From: Solibacillus sp. FSL W7-1436
Lineage (GTDB): Bacteria; Bacillota; Bacilli; Bacillales_A; Planococcaceae
Assembly: GCF_038007305.1 (NCBI RefSeq)
Contig: NZ_JBBOWV010000001.1
Coordinates: forward strand, 2,284,501 to 2,348,500
Length of the DNA: 64,000 nucleotides
Direction: 5' to 3'
Position numbers and translations under genes: made by a program
Notes under the pieces: model-generated
Seen by the model: the letters and a program-made list of their open reading frames with translations, nothing else
Databases searched by the model: none
What the model was told of the DNA's origin: nothing
Part shown: positions 19,824-30,000 of the stretch, one piece after another
Numbering within the stretch: position 1 is the first letter of the stretch
Layout: each line of letters begins with the position of its first letter

Positions 19824-19994
19824 TTTTATATTTCCTTTCGTTTTATGTTTATTTTATTAATTTTTTGGGAAAAAATCTTGTAATAGAAACTTTATACCAA
19901 TGGAAAATATAAAAAGGCTATAAGTCTTAAGGAATTACTTATATTATCCAGTTTGGTTTAAGTCTGAAAAATTATGATAAGGAAGTGATTTATT

Positions 19995-20192
19995 ATGAAA
20001 CAGATGATTAAGATTATACGCAAAGTTGATATTGAAAAGCAATATGAAGAGATTTTAATGTTGGAAATGGATTATGAACTAGCTACTCTCTATGCGGCGA
20101 TGAATGATAAAAATCAATCTGAAATTGATAAATCTAAAAAACGATTAACCGAAATCCAAGAGGAATTAAAAGGTCTACATGCATATGCGTAA
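19995..20192 (+). CDS. Small helical protein, YkzI-like by position
   Basis: 65 residues, charged and helical (IDKSKKRLTEIQEELKGLHAYA), no motif recognised. AAGGAAGTGA precedes the ATG and a strong terminator follows at 20213-20252. B. subtilis has a similar-sized gene (ykzI) between yktB and suhB, so orthology is suggested by position only. Confidence 0.65.
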   Translation: MKQMIKIIRKVDIEKQYEEILMLEMDYELATLYAAMNDKNQSEIDKSKKRLTEIQEELKGLHAYA

Positions 20193-20212
20193 CAAAAAAA
20201 CATTTCCAAAAT

Positions 20213-20252
20213 AAAAAATCACTTGCCGACGTAAGAAAGCAAGTGATTTTTT
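20213..20252 (+). terminator. Terminator after the 65-residue gene
   Basis: Perfect 14-bp stem AAAAAATCACTTGC/GCAAGTGATTTTTT (20213-20226 with 20239-20252); also bidirectional in composition. Confidence 0.88.
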
Positions 20253-20335
20253 GTTATAATAATAAGGATACTTTAAAAATGCTCAACATAATTACATATA
20301 TAGACTAGCGATTGTTGTCGGAAGGTGGATGAACG

Positions 20336-21130
20336 ATGGATATAAAAAAATTGGATGAATTTGCAAAAGAAATAATTTTTGAAGCAGGAAAAAATATTCG
20401 AGCAGCATTTTCCTATAATATTGAAATCGAAACAAAGTCGAATCCCAATGATTTAGTAACGAATATAGATCGGGAAACGGAATTATTTTTTATTGAAAAA
20501 ATAAAGGCATTTAATCCGGACCATCGTATTTTAGGTGAAGAAGGAATGGGCGAAAATGTTGAAAGTCTTGAAGGTGTTGTGTGGATTATCGATCCGATTG
20601 ACGGCACGATGAATTTTGTGAAGCAGCATCGTCATTTCATGATTACAATCGGTATTTATGTTGATGGTGTCGGAGTATTAGGTTACATATTTGATGTAAT
20701 GCGGGAAGATCTATTTAATGCAATTGCAGGGGTAGGGGCATGGTATAACGATTCTCCACTGCGGAAGCTGCAGCCGGTCAAAATCGAAGAGGCGGTAATC
20801 GGCATCAATGCTAACTGGGTTACACCGAATAATCGCATCAATCACGGAAAAATTATCGAACTTGTTCGCAAGGTACGCGGTACACGTTCATACGGTTCTG
20901 CCGCAATGGAAATCGCCTTTGTTGTAAGCGGAAAGCTGGATGCCTATATGTCCATGCGTCTTGCACCATGGGATATTGGCGGGGGAGTCATCATTGCAAA
21001 AGAGGTAGGAGCAATCGCCACTAATTTAAAAGGCAAAGATTTCGATTATTTATCGAAAGATACATTCCTAATCGCAAATCCTTCTATTCATCAGTTGATT
21101 TTGGATAAATATATTGAAGAAAAAAAATAA
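20336..21130 (+). CDS. suhB: Inositol-monophosphatase family protein (SuhB/YktC)
   Basis: 264-residue Mg2+-dependent, Li+-sensitive phosphatase. Metal motifs: GEEGMG (Glu in motif I), WIIDPIDGTMNF (about residues 83-94) and APWDIGGGVIIAKEVGA. Orthologue YktC of B. subtilis dephosphorylates inositol-1-phosphate and related compounds. GAAGGTGG precedes the ATG. An A/T-rich TATAAT at 20255-20260 may be its -10, but no matching -35 is clear. Confidence 0.92.
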   Translation: MDIKKLDEFAKEIIFEAGKNIRAAFSYNIEIETKSNPNDLVTNIDRETELFFIEKIKAFNPDHRILGEEGMGENVESLEGVVWIIDPIDGTMNFVKQHRHFMITIGIYVDGVGVLGYIFDVMREDLFNAIAGVGAWYNDSPLRKLQPVKIEEAVIGINANWVTPNNRINHGKIIELVRKVRGTRSYGSAAMEIAFVVSGKLDAYMSMRLAPWDIGGGVIIAKEVGAIATNLKGKDFDYLSKDTFLIANPSIHQLILDKYIEEKK

Positions 21131-21164
21131 AAAAACTTCGGTGCATCGCTGCACCGAAGTTTTT
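21131..21164. terminator. Bidirectional terminator between suhB and ylaF
   Basis: Perfect 15-bp stem (21131-21145 with 21150-21164, AAAAACTTCGGTGCA) and TCGC loop, A- and T-flanked. Confidence 0.92.
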
Positions 21165-21168
21165 ATTT

Positions 21169-21384
21169 CTATAGTAAACCTTGATCTCTGAATTTACGTT
21201 TTGTCTTAAATGCCATACCGAAGACTCCGCACATAACGATAACACCTAAAATAACACCGATCCAGCCGGTAGTTTCATACTTTGGTCCTGTCATGAAAAC
21301 AAGTGAGAATGCGAATCCAATGCTAATCATTGAAAGGATTGCAGCTAATGCGTAAATAAACATCACAAATTTTGCTTTATTCAT
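21169..21384 (-). CDS. ylaF: Two-helix membrane protein, YlaF-like (DUF5325)
   Basis: 71 residues with two membrane segments (about 5-31 and 40-60) and a basic C-terminal tail (KTKRKFRDQG). Matches the DUF5325/YlaF type and lies divergent from typA as in B. subtilis. AGGAGG precedes the ATG. Function unknown. Confidence 0.8.
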   Translation of the reverse strand: MNKAKFVMFIYALAAILSMISIGFAFSLVFMTGPKYETTGWIGVILGVIVMCGVFGMAFKTKRKFRDQGLL

Positions 21385-21442
21385 CGTTTATACCTCCATA
21401 TACTTTTTATATGTGACAATAAATGTAATTAATTATTGTGAA

Positions 21443-21471
21443 AAGACATTTAATCTTTCATGTGCTATAAT
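21443..21471 (+). promoter_or_regulatory. Promoter of typA
   Basis: -35 AAGACA (21443-21448), 17 bp, extended -10 TGCTATAAT (21463-21471), 42 bp before the ATG. Confidence 0.6.
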
Positions 21472-21512
21472 ATCACAGTTAAACAATTGAAAAAAGAATA
21501 TGGAGTGGAATA

Positions 21513-23363
21513 ATGACAAATTTACGTCAAGATATTCGTAATATCGCGATTATTGCTCACGTTGACCATGGTAAAACAACGTTAGTAGACCAATTATTAA
21601 AACAATCAGGGACTTTCCGTTCAAACGAACGTGTTGAAGAACGTGCAATGGACTCTGGTGATATAGAGCGTGAACGTGGAATTACGATTTTAGCTAAAAA
21701 TACTGCAGTAAATTACAATGGGACTCGTATCAACATCCTTGATACGCCTGGACACGCAGACTTCGGTGGAGAAGTAGAACGTATCTTAAAAATGGTAGAT
21801 GGCGTTTGTTTAGTTGTCGATGCGTATGAGGGTTGTATGCCGCAAACGCGCTTCGTACTAAAGAAAGCGTTAGAGCAACGTTTAACACCAATCGTTGTAG
21901 TAAATAAAGTAGATAAAGATTCAGCTCGTCCACTAGAAGTAGTAGATGAAGTATTAGAATTATTGATCGAACTAGGTGCCGATGAAGATCAATTAGATTT
22001 CCCGGTTGTTTATGCTTCAGGTGTAAACGGTACTGCATCTTTGGATCCAGAACCAGCAAACCAAGAAGAAGATATGAAATGCTTGTTCGAGAAAATTATT
22101 GAAGCAATTCCAGCACCAGTAGATAACTCGGACGAACCATTACAATTCCAAGTAGCATTACTTGACTATAATGACTTCGTTGGACGTATCGGTATCGGTC
22201 GCGTATTCCGCGGTAAAATTTCTGTAGGTCAACAAGTTTCTCTTATGAAATTAGATGGCACAGTTAAAAACTTCCGTGTAACAAAAATCTTTGGTTTCTT
22301 CGGTTTAAAACGTGAAGAAATTGAAACAGCAATCGCCGGTGATTTAATCGCAGTATCAGGAATGGAAGACATTAACGTTGGTGAAACAGTTTGTCCAATC
22401 GAGCATCAAGAGGCATTAACGCCATTACGTATCGATGAGCCGACGTTACAAATGACATTCTTAGTAAACAACTCACCATTCGCAGGCCGCGAAGGGAAAT
22501 GGGTAACTTCTCGTAAAATTGAAGAGCGTTTACGTGCACAATTACAAACAGACGTATCTCTACGTGTAGAAGATACAGAATCTCCGGACGCTTGGACAGT
22601 TTCAGGTCGTGGTGAGCTTCACTTAGCGATCCTAATTGAAAACATGCGTCGTGAAGGCTATGAGTTACAAGTTTCTAAACCACAAGTAATCATCCGTAAT
22701 ATCGATGGCGTGAAATCTGAGCCAATCGAACGCGTTCAAATCGACGTACCAGAGGATTCTGTAGGATCTATTATCGAATCAATCGGTACTCGTAAAGGTG
22801 AAATGCTGGATATGGTTAACAACGGTTCTGGACAAGTACGTTTAATCTTTAACGTACCGGCACGTGGTTTAATCGGTTATACAACTGAATTCATGTCGAT
22901 CACTAAAGGTTTCGGTATCATTAACCATACATTTGATCACTATGCACCAGTAGTAGCTGGTAAAGTTGGCGGCCGTCACCAAGGGGTATTAGTATCTATG
23001 GAAAACGGTAAAGCAACAACTTACGGTATGATGGGTGTAGAAGATCGTGGTACATTATTCATTGAGCCGGGTACTGAAGTATACGAAGGTATGATCGTGG
23101 GTGAAAATACACGTGATGCTGATATTACTGTTAACATTACAAAACAAAAACAAAAAACAAACATCCGTTCAGCGAACAAAGACCAAACGAATGTTATTAA
23201 AAAACCTCGTATTTTAACGCTTGAAGAAGCATTGGAATATTTAGGTGATGATGAGTACCTTGAAGTAACTCCAGAATCAATCCGTTTACGTAAACAGATC
23301 CTTGATAAAGGTGAACGTGAACGTGTTGCTAAAAAGAAAAAGAACGCTGAGTTAGAAGGTTAA
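21513..23363 (+). CDS. typA: Translational GTPase TypA/BipA
   Basis: 616-residue ribosome-binding GTPase that aids 50S assembly, especially in the cold. G1 AHVDHGKTT (15-23), G2 around ERERGITI, G3 DTPGHADF, G4 NKVDK, then beta-barrel domain II, EF-G-like domains and the BipA-specific C-terminal domain. Length is typical. GGAGTGG precedes the ATG. Confidence 0.97.
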   Translation: MTNLRQDIRNIAIIAHVDHGKTTLVDQLLKQSGTFRSNERVEERAMDSGDIERERGITILAKNTAVNYNGTRINILDTPGHADFGGEVERILKMVDGVCLVVDAYEGCMPQTRFVLKKALEQRLTPIVVVNKVDKDSARPLEVVDEVLELLIELGADEDQLDFPVVYASGVNGTASLDPEPANQEEDMKCLFEKIIEAIPAPVDNSDEPLQFQVALLDYNDFVGRIGIGRVFRGKISVGQQVSLMKLDGTVKNFRVTKIFGFFGLKREEIETAIAGDLIAVSGMEDINVGETVCPIEHQEALTPLRIDEPTLQMTFLVNNSPFAGREGKWVTSRKIEERLRAQLQTDVSLRVEDTESPDAWTVSGRGELHLAILIENMRREGYELQVSKPQVIIRNIDGVKSEPIERVQIDVPEDSVGSIIESIGTRKGEMLDMVNNGSGQVRLIFNVPARGLIGYTTEFMSITKGFGIINHTFDHYAPVVAGKVGGRHQGVLVSMENGKATTYGMMGVEDRGTLFIEPGTEVYEGMIVGENTRDADITVNITKQKQKTNIRSANKDQTNVIKKPRILTLEEALEYLGDDEYLEVTPESIRLRKQILDKGERERVAKKKKNAELEG

Positions 23364-23387
23364 TTGGCGTCATTAAGGAAAGGTTGA

Positions 23388-23786
23388 ATGATGTTGAATA
23401 TTATGGCTGTTTTTGGTAGCTATTTTAATTTAGTATTACTGGCAACTGTATCTACAAATGAAAGTGATTACGTATTTAATCGTATGTCCGGAATTACAAG
23501 ATATTTATACGAAAATTTACCGAGCTACCAAATAGCCGGATATGCAACATTCGTTCTTGTATTCCTTATGTCGGCAATTGTATACAAACTTGGCTTTGCA
23601 AAAAAACTTTCATTCGGCAGAAATGTCATCATCTATACATTCCTGTTTATAGGATGTATGGTGTTAACATTTTTAGCTCTATTCTTACCGATGATTGAAG
23701 GTTTAATTGTAGCTGCGTTAATTCTGATCATTTATAAATCACGTCTATGGCGTGAAAAACGTGAAGAAGCGAAACAACTAAGCTAA
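23388..23786 (+). CDS. ylaH: YlaH-like membrane protein
   Basis: 132 residues with three membrane segments (about 48-68, 78-98 region and 98-115) and a basic tail (KSRLWREKREEAKQ). YlaH family, found directly after typA in Bacillales. Start 23388 or the adjacent ATG at 23391; GGAAAGG precedes both. Function unknown. 24 bp from typA, so probably co-transcribed. Confidence 0.85.
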   Translation: MMLNIMAVFGSYFNLVLLATVSTNESDYVFNRMSGITRYLYENLPSYQIAGYATFVLVFLMSAIVYKLGFAKKLSFGRNVIIYTFLFIGCMVLTFLALFLPMIEGLIVAALILIIYKSRLWREKREEAKQLS

Positions 23787-23789
23787 TAG

Positions 23790-23832
23790 AGAAGGGAGTG
23801 TGTTATTTTGGACACATTCCCTTCTTTTTTTA
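23790..23832 (+). terminator. Terminator of typA-ylaH
   Basis: 14-bp stem (23790-23803 with 23812-23825, one G-T pair) followed by TTTTTTT. Confidence 0.9.
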
Positions 23833-23912
23833 AGGCAGTTTGATTGAAAACGCTTTATTCGGAGCGTTATAATTCATAATTGGGGATAATAACTAAGATG
23901 GAGTAGAGGAAA

Positions 23913-24551
23913 ATGAATCTTACTAAAAAGCAAATCTTTATCATTGTTGGATTAGCGCTGATTATTATATCTTGCGTTATTTTTATACCTGCAGTATTAT
24001 CGGCGAAAAATGAAGATAATGCAGCGGCGGAACTAAGTGAAATTTATAACGATCAATTTGTCGTTACAAAATCTACAGCACCTGCAATCGGTGATGATTT
24101 TGAAGTGACGGTCCAATCGGAAACTTCAAAAACAGTATATGATTTTGAAGTAAAAGACGGTAAATACTTTGGTGAATATTATGGTGAAAATGTAAATATG
24201 CAAGTGAATGATCTGATTCAACCGATCGTTGGGGAAGAGATATTGGTAATGTCGAATGTCTTCCAGGAAGGTTTGGAAGAAGAGACAGCACTTGAAAATG
24301 TGACAGCGGAAAAAGCGACTGTGCATTTATTAGTTGACGCTGAAGTTTCTGAAGCAACAGCACAGCAAATTGCAGATGCTGTTAAAGCGCAATTCGGTGA
24401 AATTCCGGTTACGGTAGAAGCGTATGTTGTTGATGAAGAACGTGTTTTTGAAGGGGTAAAAACAGAAGTATTGAATTTCTTCCAGTTAAGCAAAATTAAC
24501 GGAGAAAGTTTCGTTGACTTTAAATTCCACGAACAGTCTTTTGAATATTGA
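23913..24551 (+). CDS. Unrecognised N-terminally anchored extracellular protein
   Basis: 212 residues. The N-terminus has KK then a hydrophobic stretch (IFIIVGLALIIISCVIFIPAVL, residues ~8-29). ISC at 19-21 could be a lipobox, but hydrophobicity continues past the Cys, so a membrane anchor is equally likely. The outer part is strongly acidic, beta-rich (VYDFEVKDGKYFGEYYGENV) and lacks further Cys. No family recognised. Single gene between typA-ylaH and a strong terminator. Confidence 0.7.
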   Translation: MNLTKKQIFIIVGLALIIISCVIFIPAVLSAKNEDNAAAELSEIYNDQFVVTKSTAPAIGDDFEVTVQSETSKTVYDFEVKDGKYFGEYYGENVNMQVNDLIQPIVGEEILVMSNVFQEGLEEETALENVTAEKATVHLLVDAEVSEATAQQIADAVKAQFGEIPVTVEAYVVDEERVFEGVKTEVLNFFQLSKINGESFVDFKFHEQSFEY

Positions 24552-24603
24552 TGATACCGTTTAATAAGGAAAAACCTTATAAGAAAACGGGAATTTTATA
24601 CTC

Positions 24604-24643
24604 AAAAAACCATTTTTCTCAAAATGAGAAAAATGGTTTTTTT
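24604..24643. terminator. Bidirectional terminator
   Basis: 18-bp stem with AAA loop (24604-24621 with 24625-24642), ending both the 212-residue gene and ylaI. Confidence 0.92.
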
Positions 24644-24654
24644 CGAATCATATT

Positions 24655-24858
24655 TTAAAATTCTTCATCAAATTTTGATGATGTTCGGAAAAAGCGGAAT
24701 TTTCCTGTTGCTATTCGTTTATGCGTGTTTTCGGAAATACGTTCTGAACATTCCGGGCACATAAACGTATGGATAGGACGATTGCGTAATTTTTTCGCTA
24801 AAGGTAAATCGTTTGGTAGTTCATGTAGTGTATCGCAAATGACACATTTTACACGCAT
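24655..24858 (-). CDS. ylaI: YlaI family small zinc-ribbon-like protein (DUF2197)
   Basis: 67 residues with two Cys pairs (VKCVIC at 4-7 and FMCPECSE near 33-37), suggesting one zinc ribbon. DUF2197/YlaI family, function unknown. AGGAGGG precedes the ATG and overlaps the stop codon of the upstream gene, so translation is coupled. Confidence 0.88.
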   Translation of the reverse strand: MRVKCVICDTLHELPNDLPLAKKLRNRPIHTFMCPECSERISENTHKRIATGKFRFFRTSSKFDEEF

Positions 24859-24870
24859 GACGAAACCCTC

Positions 24871-25371
24871 CTATTGAATACGAATCGCACGCACATTCTT
24901 TATTGGATTTTCAACATTTGAACCATCAGCAAATAATACATGTACCGGTCCATCTTCTGAAAGTGGCTTCCCATCCTGGCTGAATTTGAAAATGAAACTT
25001 TCAGCCTGCTGTAATGGAAAAGCAAATTCCTCGTCTGTTGTACATTCAAAAACAACTTCATTTGCACCATCTGCAACTTCGGCATTTTTCAGAAATGGTT
25101 TAATTTCCATTCCAAACGTGCCTGTCATCATGCCTTTACGGTCAAATTTACGTTCAGTTTTCAATGTAGGCGGAAATACTGCACCTTCCATAATTTCACG
25201 TGACCAGTGTGCGCCCATTTCACGTAAATATTTTTCGTTATTTTCTTCAACTTTTTCTGAAACAAAATATGTATTCAGATCCAGTTTACGATCATCAAAA
25301 ATCCATACAGTAGGATCTAATGTTAGTTCAAATTTAACCGCACCTGTAATTGGAATGATTGTTTCGGTCAT
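24871..25371 (-). CDS. Unrecognised cytosolic protein, 166 residues
   Basis: No family recognised. No signal peptide or Cys motif before the single Cys near residue 108; beta-rich with a charged centre (KTERKFDRKGMMTGTFGMEI). The start at 25371 (MTETIIPITG) is chosen because AGGGGG lies 8 bases upstream; an in-frame upstream Met adds six residues without a ribosome site. Its stop overlaps the ylaI ribosome site, so the two form an operon. A role linked to YlaI is inference from coupling only. Confidence 0.75.
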   Translation of the reverse strand: MTETIIPITGAVKFELTLDPTVWIFDDRKLDLNTYFVSEKVEENNEKYLREMGAHWSREIMEGAVFPPTLKTERKFDRKGMMTGTFGMEIKPFLKNAEVADGANEVVFECTTDEEFAFPLQQAESFIFKFSQDGKPLSEDGPVHVLFADGSNVENPIKNVRAIRIQ

Positions 25372-25467
25372 TTGTAAGTCCCCCTTCACTAAGTTCCTTC
25401 ATAATTATAACGCGATTCTCCATAGAAAGAAATATAATTGAATTGAATGTAAAACATACAAAGACAC

Positions 25468-25496
25468 TTGCATTTTTGAATGTAAAAAGATACACT
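25468..25496 (+). promoter_or_regulatory. Candidate promoter of ylaN
   Basis: TTGCAT (25468-25473), 17 bp, TACACT (25491-25496), 46 bp before the ATG. Confidence 0.45.
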
Positions 25497-25541
25497 TTAC
25501 TAAGATAGAATCGAAGAAATATCATAGATGGGGGCGTCCTC

Positions 25542-25823
25542 ATGGATACGAAAGCACAAGCTTCCTTTCAGGAAAAAGCATTAGAGCTGTTAACTGCGGA
25601 TGCAGATAAAATTGCTCGATTAATTCGCGTACAAATGGATAATCTGACAATGCCATCTTGTCCGTTATATGAAGAAGTTTTAGATACACAAATGTTTGGT
25701 TTATCGCGTGAAATTGACTTTGCCGCGAAACTAGGGCTGATCGAACGTGAACAAGGCAAGCAAATTCTCGATTCTTTAGAGAAAGAGCTTTCTTTATTAC
25801 ATGATGCGTATACAGACAAATAA
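25542..25823 (+). CDS. ylaN: YlaN (UPF0358/DUF1507)
   Basis: 93-residue helical protein with the family signature [24 protein letters not shown]. YlaN is conserved in Bacilli, conditionally essential and linked to iron homeostasis in B. subtilis and Staphylococcus aureus (including action on Fur). Precedes ftsW as in B. subtilis; a terminator separates them. Confidence 0.95.
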   Translation: MDTKAQASFQEKALELLTADADKIARLIRVQMDNLTMPSCPLYEEVLDTQMFGLSREIDFAAKLGLIEREQGKQILDSLEKELSLLHDAYTDK

Positions 25824-25826
25824 AAG

Positions 25827-25864
25827 AAAACTCAAACGCTACATTGCGGTTTGAGTTTTTTTTT
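25827..25864 (+). terminator. Terminator of ylaN
   Basis: Perfect 11-bp stem AAAACTCAAAC/GTTTGAGTTTT (25827-25837 with 25849-25859) followed by T-run. A frame extending ftsW upstream would start inside it and is rejected. Confidence 0.9.
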
Positions 25865-25883
25865 CAAAGATGAGGTTTACTAC

Positions 25884-27056
25884 ATGAAACAGTATTTTAA
25901 AAATTATTTCCGCAATTTTGATTATGGTTTGTTATTCGTCTACATTTTATTAATGTTATTTGGACTTGTCATGATCTACAGTTCGAGTATTTGGGTTTCT
26001 ATTATTCAATATGATGCAAATCCGAACTTTTATTACAATCGCCAGCTCGTCAATATAATTTTAGCGCTGATTTTGTTTACAGTCGCTGTTATTACACCCT
26101 ATAAAAGATTATCCAATAAATCTATTTTAGGTCTTTTGCTGGCATTTATGTTTATACTAGAGTTATGGCTTTTAATTGCCGGCAAAAGTGTTAATGGTTC
26201 AAGAAGTTGGATCAGCCTGTTCGGCCTTATGAATTTCCAGCCGTCAGAATTTGCCAAACTCTTTATTATTATATTCTTTGCGGGAACTTTTTACCGTAAA
26301 AGCGTGAACCGGGGTTCGATGCAGCTGTTAACATTTGATGATGTGTCGTATCCACTGGGTATGTGGTTATTTATCGTTCTTGTTGTCGGTTTTGAAACCG
26401 ATCTTGGTGCACTTGTTATTATTGTAGCTATTGCACTTGTTGTTGTTATCACGAGCGGACTTAGGGGTAAAACGCTCGGCAGAATTTTTGGACTTCTCTC
26501 GGCTCTTGGTGTTGTCGGAATGATCGGGATTTTAATATTTAAATGGGACACGGTTTTTAACGCAAGTCGTAGAGGTCGTATAACATCCTTTTTAGATCCT
26601 TTCAGCGATCCGCTTAATTCCGGATATCATGTTGTCAACGGTTATTATGCAATTGGAGCGGGGGGCTTGGAAGGTCGGGGGCTTGGGCAGTCGATTCAAA
26701 AGCTGGGGTATGTACCTGAACCGCAAACCGATTTCATTATGGCGATCATTGCCGAAGAGTTAGGGATTTTTGGTGTATCAATTGTTATTCTTGGTTTAGG
26801 CTTTATTGTGATGCGCGGTTATTTTATCGCGATGTCAACAAAAGATCCGCTTGCACGAATGTTGGCAGCGGGCATTTCTACATGGATAGGATTACAGACT
26901 TTTATTAATTTAGGTGGATTATCGGGACTTATCCCGTTAACCGGAGTAACGTTACCTTTTATTAGCTATGGCGGTACTTCTATATTATTGCTCTCAGTAG
27001 CAATGGGGATACTTATTAATGTATCCACACATCACAAATTGGAAAAAAGAAAGTAA
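25884..27056 (+). CDS. ftsW: Peptidoglycan polymerase FtsW (SEDS family)
   Basis: 390 residues, about ten membrane helices. Lipid-II glycosyltransferase of the division septum, partner of PBP2B (encoded at 61471). Family signatures: GLVMIYSSSIW near the N-terminus, NGSRSWISLFGLMNFQPSEFAKLF, ETDLGALVIIV, and the C-terminal GLIPLTGVTLPFISYGGTSI. The start at 25884 (MKQYF) has TGAGG upstream and avoids the ylaN terminator. Directly precedes pycA as in B. subtilis. Confidence 0.95.
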   Translation: MKQYFKNYFRNFDYGLLFVYILLMLFGLVMIYSSSIWVSIIQYDANPNFYYNRQLVNIILALILFTVAVITPYKRLSNKSILGLLLAFMFILELWLLIAGKSVNGSRSWISLFGLMNFQPSEFAKLFIIIFFAGTFYRKSVNRGSMQLLTFDDVSYPLGMWLFIVLVVGFETDLGALVIIVAIALVVVITSGLRGKTLGRIFGLLSALGVVGMIGILIFKWDTVFNASRRGRITSFLDPFSDPLNSGYHVVNGYYAIGAGGLEGRGLGQSIQKLGYVPEPQTDFIMAIIAEELGIFGVSIVILGLGFIVMRGYFIAMSTKDPLARMLAAGISTWIGLQTFINLGGLSGLIPLTGVTLPFISYGGTSILLLSVAMGILINVSTHHKLEKRK

Positions 27057-27073
27057 TTGGGGGTTAAGGAGAA

Positions 27074-30000
27074 ATGAAGTCGATTCAAAAGATTTTAGTT
27101 GCAAACCGAGGCGAAATCGCCATCCGTATTTTACGCGCCTGTAATGAGTTACATATTAAAACAGTTGCAATTTATTCTCGTGAAGATAGCGGATCTTATC
27201 ACCGCTATAAAGCTGATGAGGCATATATTGTAGGCGTGGGCAAAAAACCGATCGATGCTTATTTGGATATTGAAGGCATCATTAAGATTGCAAAAGAGGC
27301 CAACGTGGATGCGATTCATCCTGGTTACGGATTTTTATCGGAAAATGTTGATTTCGCACGCCGTTGTGAAGAAGAAGGCATTCAGTTTATCGGACCGACT
27401 TCTAAACATCTTGATATGTTTGGCGATAAAGTTAAAGCGCGTGAACAGGCAGTTTCTGCGGAAATTCCGGTTATTCCGGGTACAGACGGTCCTGTAGCAA
27501 ACTTGCAGGAAGTAGAACAGTTCAGTGAAACACACGGCTTCCCGATCATGATTAAAGCAGCTCTAGGGGGCGGCGGACGTGGGATGCGTCTGGTGAATTC
27601 CAAAGAAGAACTGGCATCAGCTTATGAGCGTGCTAAATCTGAAGCGAAAGCGGCATTTGGCTCGGACGAAGTATATGTGGAGAAGGCGATTATTAAGCCG
27701 AAGCATATTGAAGTACAAATTATCGGGGATACACACGGCAATATCGTCCATTTATATGAACGTGACTGTTCAATTCAACGACGTCACCAAAAGGTAGTGG
27801 AAATTGCACCGTCAAATTCGATTTCCGATCAGCTCCGCAATGAAATTTGTGATGCAGCTGTTAAGTTGATGAAAAATGTCGGCTATATCAATGCAGGGAC
27901 TGTAGAATTTTTAGTTGCAGACAATCAGTTTTATTTCATTGAAGTAAATCCGCGTATTCAAGTTGAACATACGATTACTGAAATGATTACCGGCCTTGAT
28001 ATTGTGCATGCACAAATTAAAGTTGCAGAAGGGCTTGATCTACATTCGAAAGAAGTAGGAATTCCTGCACAGGACAAAATTCCGCTGTTCGGTTACGCGA
28101 TCCAGTCACGTGTAACGACAGAAGATCCTGCAAATGACTTTATGCCGGATACAGGGAAACTGATGGTTTACCGCTCAAGTGGCGGTTTTGGTGTTCGTCT
28201 GGATGCAGGAAATGGCTTCCAGGGCGCTGTTGTTACACCATTTTATGATTCCTTGCTTGTGAAAATTTCGACATGGGGAATGACGTTTGAAGAAGCGGCG
28301 GCAAAAATGGACCGTAACTTACGTGAGTTCCGTATTCGAGGTGTAAAAACGAATATCCCGTTTTTAGGTAATGTTGTATTGCATGAAAAATTTATAAAAG
28401 GCGAGTTTGATACGAGCTTTATCGATACGACACCGGAATTGTTTGAATTCCCGGAACGTAAAGACCGTGGAACAAAACTATTAAACTATATCGGAAATGT
28501 TACATTGAATGGATTCCCAGGTGTTGAAAAACGGACAAAGCCGATTTTTGTACAGCCGGATAAACCAAAAGTGGATATTCTTATTCCTTCCCCGGAAGGC
28601 ACAAAGCAAATTCTTGATGCACGAGGTGCAGACGGGCTTGTGAAATGGATTAAAGAGCAGGAAGATGTATTACTGACGGATACGACATTCCGTGATGCCC
28701 ATCAATCATTGCTGGCAACGCGAGTGCGTACACAGGATATGCTTGAAATCGCAGACGAAACATCCCGTCTGATGCATGATTATTTCTCACTTGAAATGTG
28801 GGGTGGAGCAACATTTGATGTTGCATATCGTTTCTTAAGTGAAAATCCTTGGGATCGTTTGGAAAAACTTAGAAAGAAAATTCCGAATGTTCTGTTTCAA
28901 ATGTTATTACGCGGAGCGAATGCGGTTGGTTACACGAACTATCCGGATAATCTGATCCGTGAGTTCATCCAGGAATCCGCTTCTTCAGGTGTGGATGTTT
29001 TCCGTATTTTCGACTCGCTGAACTGGATTAAAGGGATGGAAGTAGCGATCGATGAAGTACGTAACAGCGGAAAAGTAGCGGAAGCGGCAATCTGTTACAC
29101 AGGCGATATTTTAGATGACAGCCGTGCAAAATACACGGTTCAATACTACAAAGATATGGCACGTGAACTGGAGGCAACAGGCGCACATATTCTGGCAATT
29201 AAAGATATGGCGGGACTGTTGAAACCACAGGCTGCATACCGACTTATTTCCGAGCTGAAAGATGCGACTAGTCTGCCAATCCACTTGCATACACATGATA
29301 CGAGCGGAAACGGAATTTATTTATATGCGAAGGCAATTGAAGCGGGAGTTGATATTATTGATACAGCATTAGGTTCAATGGCTGGTTTAACATCGCAGCC
29401 AAGCGCCAACTCATTGTACTATGCAATGAAAGGTTCTGAACGTAATGTACGCGGAGATATTGAAAGCCTGGAAAAATTATCGTACTACTGGGAAGATGTC
29501 CGTAAATATTATACTGATTTCGAAAGTGGCATGAATGCACCACATTCTGAAATTTATGTACATGAGATGCCGGGCGGACAATACAGTAACCTGCAGCAAC
29601 AAGCAAAAGCAGTCGGTTTAGGCGACCGCTGGGATGAAGTGAAGACAATGTATTCCCGTGTAAATCTAATGTTCGGTGATATTGTAAAAGTAACACCGTC
29701 TTCAAAGGTAGTAGGGGATATGGCGTTATTCATGGTACAAAATGATTTAACGGAAGACAATATTGTCGAGCGTGGACAAACGATTGATTTCCCGGAATCC
29801 GTTATTGAATTTTTCCAAGGTTATTTAGGGCAGCCGCATGGCGGATTCCCGGTAGAAATTCAAAAAGTTGTATTAAAGGATCGTACACCTATTACAGTTC
29901 GTCCGGGAGAATTATTGCCGCCTGTTGATTTCGATCAGCTGACAGCAGAATTAGCTGAAAAGTGTGGACGAGCACCGTCTAAACAAGATGTACTCGCATA

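Noticed and set aside
23840-23865. CcpA cre site (TGAAAACGCTTTAT)
   Set aside because: The last two consensus bases do not match, and the downstream gene gives no carbon-metabolism context; too weak to list.
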